DNA of 64,000 nt. Source: Epiperipatus broadwayi. Its lineage: Eukaryota; Onychophora; Udeonychophora; Euonychophora; Peripatidae. Positions 34,485 through 47,957 of this stretch are shown piece after piece. The notes below the pieces were generated by a model. The model was not told the origin of the DNA and did no database searches. It saw only the letters and a list, made by a program, of their open reading frames with translations. Position 1 is the stretch's first letter. The number at the start of each line of letters is the position of its first letter. A program made the translations under genes and the position numbers. Location: NCBI GenBank assembly GCA_028023455.1, contig JAQFVV010007213.1, positions 62,001 to 126,000 on the forward strand, written 5' to 3'.

Positions 34485-35323
34485 CTAATGTTGACAATTG
34501 ATGTGGTTGGAAAGTTTGTATAGCATCCAAGTCTCTTCAAAAATAAATTTTGATGACAATAGTTGATTCCTATTTTTAATCTTTTCCATTGTTTTCATAA
34601 AACAGGCATTTTGATCTGGTTGAGGCTGTGTGTATGTCATTTTACACCTCACAAACCAGATTGAATATGTTATAAAAATTGATAATCTGATGATTGGGAA
34701 TTTAGTTTTGATGCTTTTTTTCAGTGAGATAATAGTGTAGTAGTCTGTCTTGATGTTATTATATATTATTTGTCTCACTGTTCCCAGCACATTACATGTT
34801 TTAGTGATGTGGTTGTAGGACTCCTTTTCTTTATGGCATCTGGGGCACATTGGATCTACTTTTGTGATATGCCATCTATGACAAAGGAAGGATAGAGTTG
34901 GCATAGCTTCAAGATTTAATTTGATTATGAAATCAAGGTACTTGGGCTCCAGAGCCCAGTATTTAAATAATGAGGTTATCCTATGGTTGGTTAAGCCCAG
35001 TTTTGGGTTTTGGATACATGGCTCTGGGTTTATTAACTGATGCACTTCCCAGATGTTTATTTTTTTAAGCTGTTCTATTGGGATTTCAACATAGCACTGT
35101 ATATTATGAGTTTTTGTATGAAGCCAGCTATTTTTTTTGGAGGCGGTGTATCTGTTGGCTGTATTGCTACTAGTATTTGTGTGTAGCCATATTTGATTTC
35201 TAGGTTGTGTAGGAGGGTGTGTGTCTTTTGTACAAGTATGTCTAGGATGGCAGGTAATGACATACCATTGTATTTGTGATGGTACTGCATTTTACCTATA
35301 TTGATGGCCACTGTTTTATTCAT
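34485..35323 (-). pseudogene. LINE (non-LTR retrotransposon) polyprotein C-terminal part, frameshifted
   Basis: The minus strand reads through two frames. The first (35,323-35,075) includes ILDILVQKTHTLLHNLEIKY and ILVAIQPTDTPPPKKIAGF. After a frameshift near 35,090 a second (about 35,085-34,485) reads VEIPIEQLKKINIWEVHQLI. It then gives TSLFKYWALEPKYLDFIIKL, then LEAMPTLSFLCHRWHI, then a CX2CX8HX4C zinc-knuckle (MCPRCHKEKESYNHITKTC). The pattern K-x-L-x-x-x-P-T followed by a C-C-H-C finger is typical of the region after the reverse transcriptase in R2/NeSL/HERO-type and related LINEs. The catalytic RT is not visible here, consistent with 5' truncation. The exact clade is uncertain. Only one frameshift is evident, so it is less decayed than the other relics. 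Confidence 0.65.
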
Positions 35324-38300
35324 ATGTTATTTTCTATGGTATGCCTTTTGACATTTCTTTAGAAGTAGTTTAATCAATATTGCAATGAAGAAGTTATGTA
35401 GATGCTTATTCAGTCAAAACATGAACTATATAAAAATGTTGCTCAAACTAAACTTCAAAATTAGATATAGAGTTTAAGATCATAATTAATCATTCTAAAA
35501 AGATTGTAATTTTTGTTACAAGCAGTGAAATGAACAGCATATATAACACTTCCAGTATATAAATAATTTACATAGATGATTGCGATTTTCTTCTGTCATC
35601 TTCATAAAACTTATTTATTATCTTAGCATCAGAAGACTAAACACTTAAAATGGTCGTAATGAATGGGTGGTCATCGATACACATTTTTAAAAATCTTTGA
35701 CTCTGAGTATTAAGCAACCAAATAATCACCATTAATTATTATTTTTGCAAAGTACATTGATCAGTATATCAAAAAAACTTTTTACCATATATTTTAATCT
35801 TTTCTGAAACTATAAAAGTCATGGTATCACTATAAGTAAAAAATTCTATGCAATATCCACTGATTTGAAAAAAAGCACTAAAACTATAGCTTAAGGTTTT
35901 TATATCATGTCCTTTCTTTGGTTTCATACTTCAATTTCATATAATTTTAGTAATCTTAATCTTTTACTCTTATGTAAAATTCAAATATTATAAATATGTA
36001 CTCAAGATAAACCAATCCATTTCTGGTCCTGGCATAACTATTCAATTCTGAATGATTTGGCTATTGCATTGAAAAAAAGCACAAAAACATTTCTAATTCA
36101 TGATATGAACATGTTTTTCTTTAAATGGAACTTTAAATCAAATTTGTTAATTAAAGTGTAAAAAGGCTCTTTCTGATTCAATATGCCATTTAACCAGACC
36201 CTCATATCTTCCCCCATATAAATATTTATACAAGCTAATTGAACATCCAATTTTAATATCTCTTCTGAAAATTTTCATGAAAATATTATTAGTTTTTTGA
36301 TTGAAATTATCTTTGATATCTGTAATTTAAATGAAAGTATCTGACTAAATAGAAAATCAATTATATATCACTTTAAGAGATACTTTATTTAAAGAGTTAT
36401 GAATCCATATTTGGGTCATTTTATTATTCACCTAAATAATTTATGTTTCAGAGACCGAAACACATCATTATAAACATTGCTGTTTTCCATTTTCATACAC
36501 AATAAAGTGATGTTTTTGATGAGAAATACAATACTGTTACAGTGGTTGAAAAAATGCAATTTTGATTGAATATCTCATAAATAATATATATTTCAAAATG
36601 TTGAATAACACCAATAAACATCTTTTCTTTGCAATTTATAAGAATTAAAAACTTTATCAAATTTTACATTCTTTTACATTATTTTATTTTATACATTGAT
36701 CAGTAAAGAATTCATCCAGTTTGTTAGATTTTAAAAAAAAAGAATTATTACAATAACTTAGAAATTTTTCATGTACTAAATTAAACCATACTTTTTGAAT
36801 ACTTTGATAGAGCAACAGTTTCGTATTTGTGGTTAAGACCTGTAGAGGTTTCTACTATCGCATTTATATGCGCACGTTTTTGAGGTTACAGCCTTAGTAA
36901 ATATTACTTATCACTTTTACAAGAAACACGAGACTTGTATCTCATGCCAATTGCACTCAAATTTTTAAATTTATTTACTATGTTATTTATCAAATAGTTG
37001 TTTAAATGAAAAACTAAAATCATGTTAAAATACTTCTATTGTAAATATATACAAGTAAAGTTTTAATTAAAACAGGTATTTACTATCAATTCAATATTTT
37101 CTTTTAATCCTGCAAGTCTTAAAAAACATTTACGGCTGTTTTAATAGTCGTAAATTTATATCATCTATTGATAACATAATTTTTTATATTTAAGTAACTA
37201 TTATTATTTGTAAAGTAATTGTAAGGTCATATTTATTATTTTTTAAAAGAAGAATTGTTCCAGACCTTTAAGATTTCTAATCATTAAACTTTTGAAACAG
37301 CAATGCTGAAGATTTATGTATTTATTTACTTCAATAATTTAATAATATTTTCAATAAAACTTATGTCTTTCCATCTATCAAGGGTTTAATAAGAAATTTT
37401 GTTTTCCAGTTATCTGATGTAATTGTTTTTTTTTTTTTTTAAATACAATGTCATATTAACATTTATCCATTGCTTTTATCAGAGAAAGTTTCAAAAAATA
37501 AAATGAAATTAGTGTAACAAGAATTGATTATATTGCTTTGAAATCCTACATTTTTAAAGAAAACTTAAATCTTTTTTAAAAGTAAAAATAAATGATTATA
37601 AAGTAATTCCCAGCAGAGTCTTCCTTCCTTTTCTTTCTTTCTTTTTTAAAGTGTCTAACAAACTGGGTGACCTCTCACTTGTCAATCTTTAGAAATAAAA
37701 AAAAATCTTTTAAAAAAGATCATTTCTTAAAAAAAAAAAAATTTAAAGAATTGCAAATATTGTGTTTGATAATATTAAAAAAAATAATAAAAATTATAAA
37801 TTATAATATTTTTATTTGGAAGAAAATACCGTGAAGTGAGAAAATACATAACGTGAGTTTGTTAATTTTTGTTGGTTTCAGATATTAATTGAAATTTTAA
37901 TTTTTACTTATTTTTTAAGTCATAATAAATATTTGAAATAATAATTGTAACTCAATATCATGACGTAATAAGTATGTTATCAGTTAATCTGACGCTGCAT
38001 TTAAATATTTTACAAGAATCGAAATGATACTTCAAATTAAATATTGATTGCAGTCATTATTATATGCGTGTTTCTATACGTAAACATATTTTTATATGTA
38101 AATTTTATAATATGAAGATAATTAATTGATGCTTAATATCAAACAGTAATAAATGATATATCTTCTTTTAATTACATTTTTCTTGTCCTTAAATGTTATG
38201 ATTCTTTCGTATATGGTCATTTGTAGATATTCACTGATATTTTCATAAAGAATACATAATACTATAGAGTAAGATGTTTATGATACCAAATTGCTAGAAA

Positions 38301-40030
38301 TATATTAAATTAGTATGGCTCATTATTTATGAATTAATGTAACAAACCACTCTCTTTCAGATTATTAATACATAATACTTTACTGACAAAGGTAAAAAAT
38401 ATAATGGATCCACATTCTTTAAGCTTTTGAGTTTATAAGTTTCCCTTCAATATACAGTAGGGTAAACTCAATATATCATCAAGATGAAAACATGGCATTA
38501 ATAATTATTAAATTAATAGTCAATTATGCAGGGATAGAAAAAAAGTGAGATTCTTCTCCATCCTTATGCTAGGCTTTTATCTGATTGATATATTAAATTC
38601 ACTCTGCATTTCCATCAAAAATAGCAAGAATAATCTTACATCTATATAAAAGGCTTAAAGAATAGATAATTTCATTTTTTCTTGGCTCTTTGTCAATAGA
38701 GCATTATTTATTCATAATCAGAGGAGAATGCTCCATTAATTATACATATATATTTGTGCATATTACAATCACTATTTAATAATAAATCTCTAAATATCAT
38801 TTATTTTTAGTAAGAAATGAGTAAAACTATCTACATATTTCTTGATAATGTCTTATGGCATAAAAGTAGTAATGCATTCACTTATTTCAATGACATAAGT
38901 GCACATCTAAGTGTTCTAATAAGACTAGGTAGCCAGTTCTTAACCAATTAGCTTATTACTGATTGATAAATAACATTTTAGCTATTTTTTACCCTAGAAA
39001 ATAAAACAAGGTTAAGACATTTTACAAATTTTGGAAAATCTAATGAGTCTTACCTTCTCCATCACTATGTCTCTATGAGAAATGGACAAAAAGCTTCTTG
39101 TTCTGCATGGAATTATTTGAAGATTGTTTTAATTTTTACTTTTATTGAATACACTCATTGATTAAAATGTAAATTGTAAATAGTTGCATTTATCATTTGC
39201 CAAAAATAAGCAATCCATTATTCATTCCAATAAAAAAAATTTTTTTTCTTCTAAGCAAAATAATATGTAAATTTGATTTAAAAAATAAAAATAAAATGAG
39301 GTTCAAGAGAAAACCAAGTTTGGATATAAAATCAGTCTTTCTTTTTTAAGCAAATAAGAAAGAAATGCTATTTCATTCAAATGCCAGAATTTTACCATGC
39401 TCATGAATAAAAGGGAAGAATACTTCTAGCATTTAGCTAGATCTAATCTGGAACACTTTTGAATCATATTTTGAATAACTCCAACTGAAATAAATAAATA
39501 GGCTTGTTTAAAAGACAGCTAGAAATTACAAGACTATATTATCACCCTAAACACACTTTTAATATTTGTCAGAAACAAGTAACTGACAATTAGTTTGTTT
39601 TGCCTAAATCTTATATTTAAAGAGAAATTTGTACTTTATTTTAAATAATTTGGATTTATAAATAAGCCTTATTATAATTTTTAAAAAAAAAGAAGATTTG
39701 GTAATAATTTCTCTTTACTTGTTAAAATTATTTTTTAAAAAAATATATATATATCACATATGAATATTAAGCTTTTGAATTTTATATAAGTTATTAATAA
39801 GAGAAAAAGGTAAAGAAATAATGATAATGATTTAAATGTAGGTACACACATAAACGTCTAAATCAAAAATAACTGTAGTTAATCATGTAATTATTTGCAT
39901 TAGTCTCATACTGAAAATTCAACAGGCAGTTGTTTGTTCAATGTTTGCATCCATAAGGAAGAATACGTTCCAATTAGTTTAATGAGTTAGGGATCAATCT
40001 CAGAATGACTCACCACTGTATAAATTGTAC
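35324..40030. other. AT-rich DNA, no gene seen
   Basis: No gene was supported. TTGAGGTTACAGCCTTAGTAAAT at 36,880-36,902 recurs with one difference at 51,705-51,727. Its flanks are GC-richer (GCGCACG, GAAACACGAGAC), suggesting a fragment of a dispersed repeat. T and A tracts occur near 37,425, 37,730 and 39,230. Confidence 0.45.
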
Positions 40031-40206
40031 TTGTATTAAATTAGGTTTAGGACCAAAAATATCACTACTTCTAATTATTGTATAAAAAATGTATTCAGTA
40101 AGGATTAGGACCAAAAGACCAAATTTTTATAGTTATTATTATATAAGCAGTTATATTTAGGATTAGGACTTAAAAAGACCATTTCTTATGATTATTGTGA
40201 TAAAGA
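40031..40206. repeat. Three diverged tandem units of about 58 bp
   Basis: TTAGGTTTAGGACCAAAAA, TAAGGATTAGGACCAAAAGACC and TTTAGGATTAGGACTTAAAAAGACC are each followed by a TAATTATTGT-like or TTATTATT-like block at similar spacing. The units differ by substitutions and small indels. Confidence 0.6.
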
Positions 40207-41940
40207 GAGCATTGATGACTATCTCATATAGAGCATATGTATGTGTAAGTACTATGAGAAAATGTGAATCAAAGAAATGTTTGTAATTATGGAGTTATAC
40301 ATATGTAGAATTATATTTAGGGCTATTTAAGTCAAATTTAAAGATATGGAATGTATTACATTATCTATGAATATAGTGATACTATGTGTATAAAGATTAA
40401 AGTACTTTGTTAAAGAAATAAATTGCATACCCATCAATGATTGTATTTTGTAAATAAATTACTGTTATTATGATTTATTAATTTTATTAAAGAAAATAAA
40501 TTGTACTTCAATTAATAAGTACACCTATATATAAATTATTATACCATTATTTATTACTTTTTTATGTAAAATTGCATGATTTACCACCATTCCTCAGGAG
40601 AAACATATGTTCTCCACATTTTAGCCTGGCATTACAAATAGGGTTGTGTAATGGTAGCATTATTATATCGAATAAAAACTATTGTTTTAAATATATATAT
40701 ATGTGCTAGTTTATTTCTGATGGTTAAAGCCAGATGATGCCCATGTAACTTATGTGAATAAATAAATAAATAGAGAAAATGTAAAAATAATGAAATGTCC
40801 TAGACTGACCATTATTATATATATATAAACAGACCACATCCCTGTTTAATTGATGAGTTTTTTTTTATACATGGTTTTATGTCTCACTTTTACACAATAA
40901 ATTTATCAAAATAGCAGGCCTCTTCTAATTAATTGAATAGTTATATTATTTTGATGAATTATCTTGCATTTTGAATTACTAAATGCAGAATGAATTTTGT
41001 GTTGCATCTCAATATTTAAATATATTTTTTTCCCATAAAAGCTACCATAACATTTAAATTGATTCGTTTTCAAGATAAAAGTCATTGAGAACTTGATTTT
41101 CATTACTGTAATAAATCATTTAAGTTGTTTAATCACTAATTAAAAAACAAAGTCTTTATAGATTGCAATTCAAATATTAAAAATAATCTGTGGAGTTTAA
41201 TTCATTGAGAGTTAATTTTGGCCATTGAACTCATGATTATAAAGTAAAGGGAATAAGCTAGATTTTCCATAGTAATACTATAATCAAAACAATTTTTTTA
41301 TAATAATAATAAAAAAATATGATATAAATTTAAATTCAATGAGTCAAACTAAAACAAAAAAGTTCATTATGTAAGCAGATTATCTAATTTGGAGGATTAA
41401 TGCAGAACAAGTATGTAATTGTTTTTAACTTTTATTTTATAATTGTTCTTTCATTATAAGCTTTGCGTTTCGTTTTTTATAAAAATGATTTAAATCAATG
41501 AAATTGGGGGAAAAAAAGGTCATTTATGACTAATTCAAATTTACAAAATATTCTGCTTAATTCCAAACAATAAAAGTGTAGAAAAGGCAAAGTTGTCTTT
41601 GAAAGTCTTCTTAACATAAATAATATTTAAACTTTTTTTTTCTGCAGTATATTATTATATTAAAAAAATACTAAAATTATTTATCTGTATCATATACTAT
41701 ATTTTATACAAAAATTGAATAATACCACAAAAGTGTTTTACCTGCAAACATATAGTTGAAATAAACATTGGCCATCCCTGCTGTAGAGCATTTTTTATTT
41801 GCTAAGAATAATATAATTATCAGCACAAATATATATATATTACAAAGAAATCAAGTTATATGTCACATGACCTAATTCGAAAGTTCTTGATGATGATGTT
41901 TTAATAGTAATTATATGTGACTATTTTCATCATCTAATAT
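40207..41940. other. AT-rich DNA, no gene seen
   Basis: No gene was supported. Short (AT)n runs lie near 40,690 and 40,820. A 65-codon minus-strand frame (40,906-41,103) has no domain. Confidence 0.5.
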
Positions 41941-41943
41941 TAA

Positions 41944-42370
41944 TTGTTAGATGTTTTGAGGAAAATTCAAACTTTATTTAAACTTCCTAACACTAACCAA
42001 TTAATAAATAATTTCAAAGATAAAATAGAAAAAGATCAAGCCCCTCATGTGGTCTATAAAATAGCATGCCCTCAATTAGACTGCCAGGCTTCTTCCTATG
42101 GTGAGACTCGGCCTAACATCAACACAAGAATTTACCGACATTGCTATGCATACAACAGGGTTAAAAATAAAAATGAAGAAACATTAATATTCTGGGACCA
42201 CCAAGCAGCTACAGGTCATGTATTCAAACCCAGTTCTGCCCAAATAATTTACACATAAAAGAATGATGCCAAAAGAAATGTCAAAGAAGCTTTTTACATA
42301 ACAAATGACCTCAGTGCCATTAATAGAAGAGAGTCATGCTTTGCTCTCTCCAAACAATGGACTAACTAAT
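41944..42370 (+). pseudogene. Penelope-like element GIY-YIG endonuclease, C-terminal fragment
   Basis: The open part (41,944-42,255) includes LINNFKDKIEKDQAPHVVYK, then IACPQLDCQASSYGETRPNI. VVYKI and SYGET correspond to the GIY and YIG blocks, with the family's inserted Cys pair. Then come NTRIYRH and an H-Q-A-A-T-GH segment (DHQAATGHVFKPS). Two bases past a stop the frame continues with NDAKRNVKEAFYITND and INRRES, the family's typical ending (KRKIKEAxxIxx...INR). The domain is nearly complete, with one stop near the end. There is no RT upstream, so it is 5'-truncated. It lies in the same orientation as the larger Penelope relic that begins about 0.8 kb downstream but differs from it in sequence, so they seem to be separate insertions. 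Confidence 0.75.
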
Positions 42371-43080
42371 TAAAAATTCAAGCTCATTTGCATATGTGTA
42401 CAATAAATCACAACAGTCTCCATTCATAAAGCTATGAGTATGAGATTTTAAATACTAAATCTCAAAAGTGCTAAGCAGGCATATTAAACATTATAGTATA
42501 ATTACACCTTCACTAATGCATGCGAAGAAAAAAATTGCATATTTATAATTAAACTTTTGAAGCACATTCAGCTATTAGTACTAGCACATAGTTTAATATA
42601 TAACACAATGTATCATGTGTATAATTCTCCTTTCCTTCAGCTGTTGCCATTATCATGTGAGTAGCTTTTTGAATTTTCTTCTTTGCACTTTTCTCTTTGT
42701 TTATTTTTTTTACAATTTAACATGTGTTTATTGGTAAACACATGGCCTATTACATTACTTTTTTTAAATCAGTTATCAGTTTGATGTTCTTGTAATCACT
42801 TTTGAGTGGAGTGATTGGTTTCATCAATATATATCTTTCCTCATTCTCATGGTATTTTATAGATGCAGTTTTTATTTTTCTGAATTTCATATATAGATTT
42901 TGTAAAGATTAGGATTTTTGGTACTATGCCTTGCCTTTGGAAAGTTGTTCTAATGTTATAATGATTCAGGATTTTTTTTAGTTTATCTGAATTCCTGATA
43001 TATATATGCACTACAGTATCAATAATTGTTTTTTTTATAGGTTGTTTTGTTATTTAAATACTTTTAATGACCATTCTTCG
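42371..43080. other. AT-rich spacer between two Penelope relics
   Basis: No gene was supported. It lies between two same-orientation Penelope fragments, where a terminal repeat could be expected, but I saw no direct repeat shared by both ends. Confidence 0.4.
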
Positions 43081-45312
43081 TGACAGTTTGTTTGATATTA
43101 TGAAAAAATATGTCTAAAATTAGACAAAGTGACTTTCCTTGATAAATAAAAATCTGGAAGGTTTGTTTTTAAATATTATACAAGCAGAACTTCCAATCCA
43201 CTCTCAAAAAATCAAAAAATTATCCAGAGAGAAAGTGAGTAAGAGAAAGAATAAATGCTCAAAAGTTTTTAAAATAACCAATATTGTGTTCTATTGATAA
43301 AAGAGAATGTTTTCTTAAAAATAATCTTACTGAAAAAAAACTAAAGAATTTTTAAAGAAGTAAAAAAATCATATTCTAAATTGCATGAAAAAATTTTTAA
43401 AATGTCAAAAGAAAAAACTTATAAACATATATGGGCAAATCAATCATCATACGGTATGAAACAGCCCACTACATTCATCAATTAAAAATCCTAAAAGTTA
43501 ATCATCTAACAAATATTGATATTTTTGTTTTGGAAAAATGACTAAACATTACCATCACACTATCTAATATTCCTCTATTAGACCTAATAACAATAAATAA
43601 GGAAGTCATTCAAAAATTGCCTTTCAAAAAGTAGCAGGATTACTCTGCAACATAAAATGAATATTGAGAGATACCAAAAAATGAAATTAAACATTTCTTA
43701 TGATGAGAGCAAAGCTATTAAATCTCTCAAATTAAACCAATCAATTATCATTTTCTCTGTCAATAAAAACAAGGTTACAATTGTAATAGATGCAACAAAA
43801 TATGAGAGCTCTTCACAGCATGACAATTAAAAAAAAGTGGCAAAAATCTGATATTGCTACAGATACAAAGTTACAGGAATTATTTAGAGAGAAACATAGA
43901 CATTTATGTAAATAAACACCATATTTCAACACACTCCCTTACATTTAGGTCTATCTAAAGTCTACAAGGGACACATTTCATTTAAGATCTATTTTTATTT
44001 CTAAAAATTCATCTTGCAAAAATTTACCAGAATTTTTTTTCAAAGTATTTGGATATTTTAACATACAAGACAAAGTCTTCTGTCAGAGTTTCAAGCACTT
44101 GCTGAAATTAATCAAGAACTTAAAAATTGAAAGAACTGAGGTAATGATAAGATTTAATATAAACAGTTTCTTCAGAAACATACCCTAAGAAGAAGCATTG
44201 TCAACTGTAAGAAAAAGATTAAATTATGATAATAACTTGTAAGTCAGAACAGCTCTTCTTATTGATAGTAATAATGGAGCTATTAACATTCTGTATAACA
44301 ACCAACAAAATCAAGAGTTGGCCATAGGCTCACAATGTGACTTCTGACTAACAACATTTTTATGGTAGGATTTAAAACCATTAAATATTATTCCACTTAA
44401 AGTTTGGCTTCACTATTTTAATGATACATATGTTATATCCCCACATGGTGAATCACTCTTACAAACACTGTGTGTATAATCATCAATGACATATCTTTTC
44501 CATTTGATTTCACAATAGAATGCAAACAAAAATGATATTTTTATATGTTTTTGTGACAACCCCCCCTCTCCTCATGGCAAAATAAAAACTACAGTTTGTA
44601 TAAAACCCACACATACAAAAAAGTATTTAGAAAATACATCCTCATGATAAAAGCACAAAACATGAAGTTATCCCATCATGATGGAACATCCCAAAAGAAG
44701 CTTGTTTAGAAACTAATGATTTGAAAAGAGAAAAGATCTACATGGATCAAACTCTCATGAATGATAGTTACCCATCAACTGCCACTAAGAAAATATTAAA
44801 CAAATAACAAAAGAAAGATAAAAAGAAAAAAACAACAATTATTTTTACTATAGTATTCTCATACATACCAGGAAAGCAGACAAACTAAACAAAATCAATA
44901 ATTACTATACTATCAGAACAGTTTTCCAAAGTCATATCACACTATAATTAATTCTAATGTCTACAAAGCATAAATACATAAAGATGAAAACAAAAAATTG
45001 CATCCGTAAAATACTATGTGAATGTATATGAGTGATACATGTCACTGCATTGTAAAACCAATTAAAAGTCCCAGAACTGATGATTAGAAAAGAAAAAATG
45101 TGTCCACTGTAGCAGACTGTATATATACCAGTATATATAATTTTGAAAAAAAAAAAACATTGGACAGAAAGGTAAGAGTACAAAAGAAAAAAATCAAAGA
45201 AGCTTCTCATATGAAAATAGCAAATCACTCTATAAGTCAATCTAGTGTGATAATTCCTAATGTTTGGAAGCAATTCATTAATCGTATTCTTAGAAAAAAT
45301 GTAGAGAAATAA
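43080..45312 (+). pseudogene. Penelope-like element, near full-length but decayed (RT plus endonuclease tail)
   Basis: Plus-strand fragments follow the Penelope polyprotein order. YDESKAIKSLKLNQSI and the following VNKNKVTIVIDATKYE (43,697-43,806) match the E-x-x-A-L-K-x-L...DKGNxTVVMD block. LPLHLGLSKVYKGHISFK lies near 43,940. SFFRNIP...EALSTVRKRL (about 44,165-44,215) matches SLFTNIPxxEAL. IGSQCDF (44,322) matches the MGSPLSP box. VWLHYFNDTYVISPHGESLL (about 44,402-44,460) matches the WxRYVDDTFVIWPHG box, with YVDD changed to YFND (44,414-44,425). TVCIKPTHTKKYLENTSS (about 44,590) matches the YRKPTHTDRYL block. The ending KKKIKEASHMKIANHSISQS...NVWK (45,180-45,275) matches the family's C-terminus. 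Dozens of stops and frame changes make it non-functional. Confidence 0.75.
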
Positions 45313-45359
45313 GGAGATTCATCATAGACAAGAATATGAAATTTCTTTTGATTGTTGCC

Positions 45360-45440
45360 TTTGATAGAATAGCTTAGTTGATTGGAACCTCAATGCAAAT
45401 TTAATATTATGAATCTAAAGGTTCAGGTTTAATTCCCATG
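45360..45440 (+). repeat. tRNA-like SINE head
   Basis: AATAGCTTAGTTGATTGG (about 45,367-45,384) is an excellent A box. GGTTCAGGTTTAATTCCC (45,420-45,437) contains a B-box-like element at tRNA-like spacing. Acceptor-stem pairing is poor, so it is a tRNA-derived SINE or tRNA pseudogene rather than a working tRNA. It sits about 50 bp after the Penelope relic's last recognisable codon. Confidence 0.5.
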
Positions 45441-47957
45441 AACTAGTATTGTTACTAGAAAAACACTATCAAGTAAACGGTTGTGTTATATATTATACTA
45501 CATGCTATTGTTAATAATTAAATGTATTTGAAAATTTTAACTAAAATTTTAATTTTCTAAGATTATTTAAACAATTAATATTAAATGCTGGAAATAGACA
45601 TTTAATTATCACTATTTTATTTTTTCTTGTAAAGGTGATAATTTAACTTTTTAAAATTAAGCAAGTTTATAACTGATTTACAGATGGTTGGCTCTATCTT
45701 GCTTTCACTATTTACCATCAAGTCAGTTGGATTCGGTATGACCAATTTATATAAATTCATATTATATATCTGCGCATAATTAAAAAACTATAATAGCAAA
45801 TGTGAATCTTTTAGCTAATGCATTTAAAATATTATACAAATGAATTATATACACTTTATTTGCTTGTCTGTCTTTTTTTGAAGGGCAGATATTACAATAA
45901 AAAAATTTTCAGAGAGATTGTTTACTTTTTCTTTATTTTTAGATGACTCTTCAGCTTGCTCTCTTTGTATACTGCTAATTCTTTTCACAACTCAATTATA
46001 AAGTGTTCTCTGTTTTTAATTGCATTTGGACATTGTCATTTAGAGCCATCAGTATAATTTATGTATTCATTTTAAAATATAAAGAGTCATCATCTTCTTG
46101 ACATTCTTTTAACATTGTAAGTTGTTATTATTTTGTTCATGACATCTATCCTGCCTTTAGTTCATTATAATCAAGTATACCTTCAGGTTTTTTCTTAGGA
46201 CTAGCATTTACTTTTCTATCATGTTGTACCAATTAATATATAATGTCATAGTTTTTTTAGGGCAACATGAAAGTATAGCTGCATCCCTATGAAATTCAAT
46301 GTTGAATATTTTTATCTTGTGAATTGATGAGACATGTTAATAATTCTATCTTACTTTTGCATATAATTCCCAGGAGTATTAACTTCTTTGAAAGCAAATA
46401 TTTACTAAAAAAATAGAAAATAAAATCAACATTACAGGTTAAATATAACCAGACTTTTATTTATTTTTCTGATCTTCTGTTGGCATTTTTATATTGATTT
46501 CTTTGTTGATCTTTATTTTTTTCAGGGTACATTTCAAACTTTGATGCATATAATGTAATGTTATCACTAAGGATTTGATGGAAAATATTGTTTGAATAGA
46601 TACCCTAACCTAAAGTTCATTAATTATTCATTCACATCCATATTTCAATTATTATTAAAACAATAACTTTGGATGATCATTGAAGTAATATTAATATTTT
46701 GAATGTGGTTGTTACAGTTTTTCCTTGTAGTTGATATATAATTTACAATAAAGTTCTTTTTTACTGATTGATAAAAATTCTCCATAGAAATAAATAAATT
46801 TTCATATCAAACTGTCACAATGATTATTAAAGCCAAACATCCAAATTTTTAGTAGTTCTAGAAGAAAAAATATATCCAACAGTTTTTTTGGTTTGTACAT
46901 AAAAAAAATCCCTGCTACAAAATGTGATGAATTTTTAAAAACTTGAATACTAAAATTATTTTCATCTCCAATTCACAAGGGAGAAATTCTTTAGTATGGA
47001 ACATTTTCATCTTTGAGATACTGACTAGCACTGACTAATTGGCTGAAGTTTATCTATGCATCTTCTGCAGCATTGTTAAACCTAAGTGCTTGCAATATAT
47101 TTTAAAATCTATTTTACTTTATTAAATCATTTAAAATTCTAAATTGATCTCTTTTGCTTCAATGTTGTGAAGTTTTTTTCATTTTTTGATTTATAAATGC
47201 CAAATCAAGATTTAAAACTCCAGTAATTTTTTTTTTTTTAGTTCAATATTATCTATTTTTATTCAGTTATTTGTGTAAACTATTTTACCTTCTTTATTTG
47301 ATCCAGTTTGCAATGATTTCTATGAGCATGTTATAAAAAATACCAAAATGAAGCAACTGTATGTATTAATTTCCAGATTTGAAAAATGTGTAGAATCTGT
47401 TTTCTTGCAAGAATTTGATTGTCTCTTCTGAGATTGCGCAATGGTATATTCATCCCACATTTTGATCTTAATTTAGATATAAATATAGGCTTTAATTCTA
47501 TGCTTTTTTATTTTTTATGTGTTGTAATTTTTTCCACAATTTCAAATTCTGAATTGCTATCATCAGTATCAATATTTGCCACCATAGGTTCAACATTATC
47601 AGATTTTTCATCATCTTCTGAATACAGTGATTGTCATAAAATTAAACATCACTCATTTCTTCCAAAAAAGCTAGGAGTTCTTTAGGTTTTAAATTCTACA
47701 ATATGCCATTGTAATAAAGAGAGCTAACATTTTTATATATTACAGAGAAACTGAAATTATGAAAATGATGATAATTATTTCATACATAAATTATTCAATA
47801 ACATAAATAATAACTTTTTATAAGAATTAATTACCTGGTAATTATTTGGTATTCAAATTTCTAAAACTGAAACAAATTATAAATATCAATATCTATACAA
47901 CTCTTACAAAAATGTCAAAATAAAGATTCATGCTTCAAATTTGATGCTTTCTATAAT
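45441..47957. other. AT-rich DNA, no gene seen
   Basis: An 88-codon frame at 47,419-47,685 (Ser-rich end) has no recognised domain. Nothing else was supported. Confidence 0.45.

Noticed and set aside
44932-45273. 113-codon minus-strand open frame rich in aromatic residues
   Set aside because: It is antisense to the Penelope C-terminal fragment on the plus strand.
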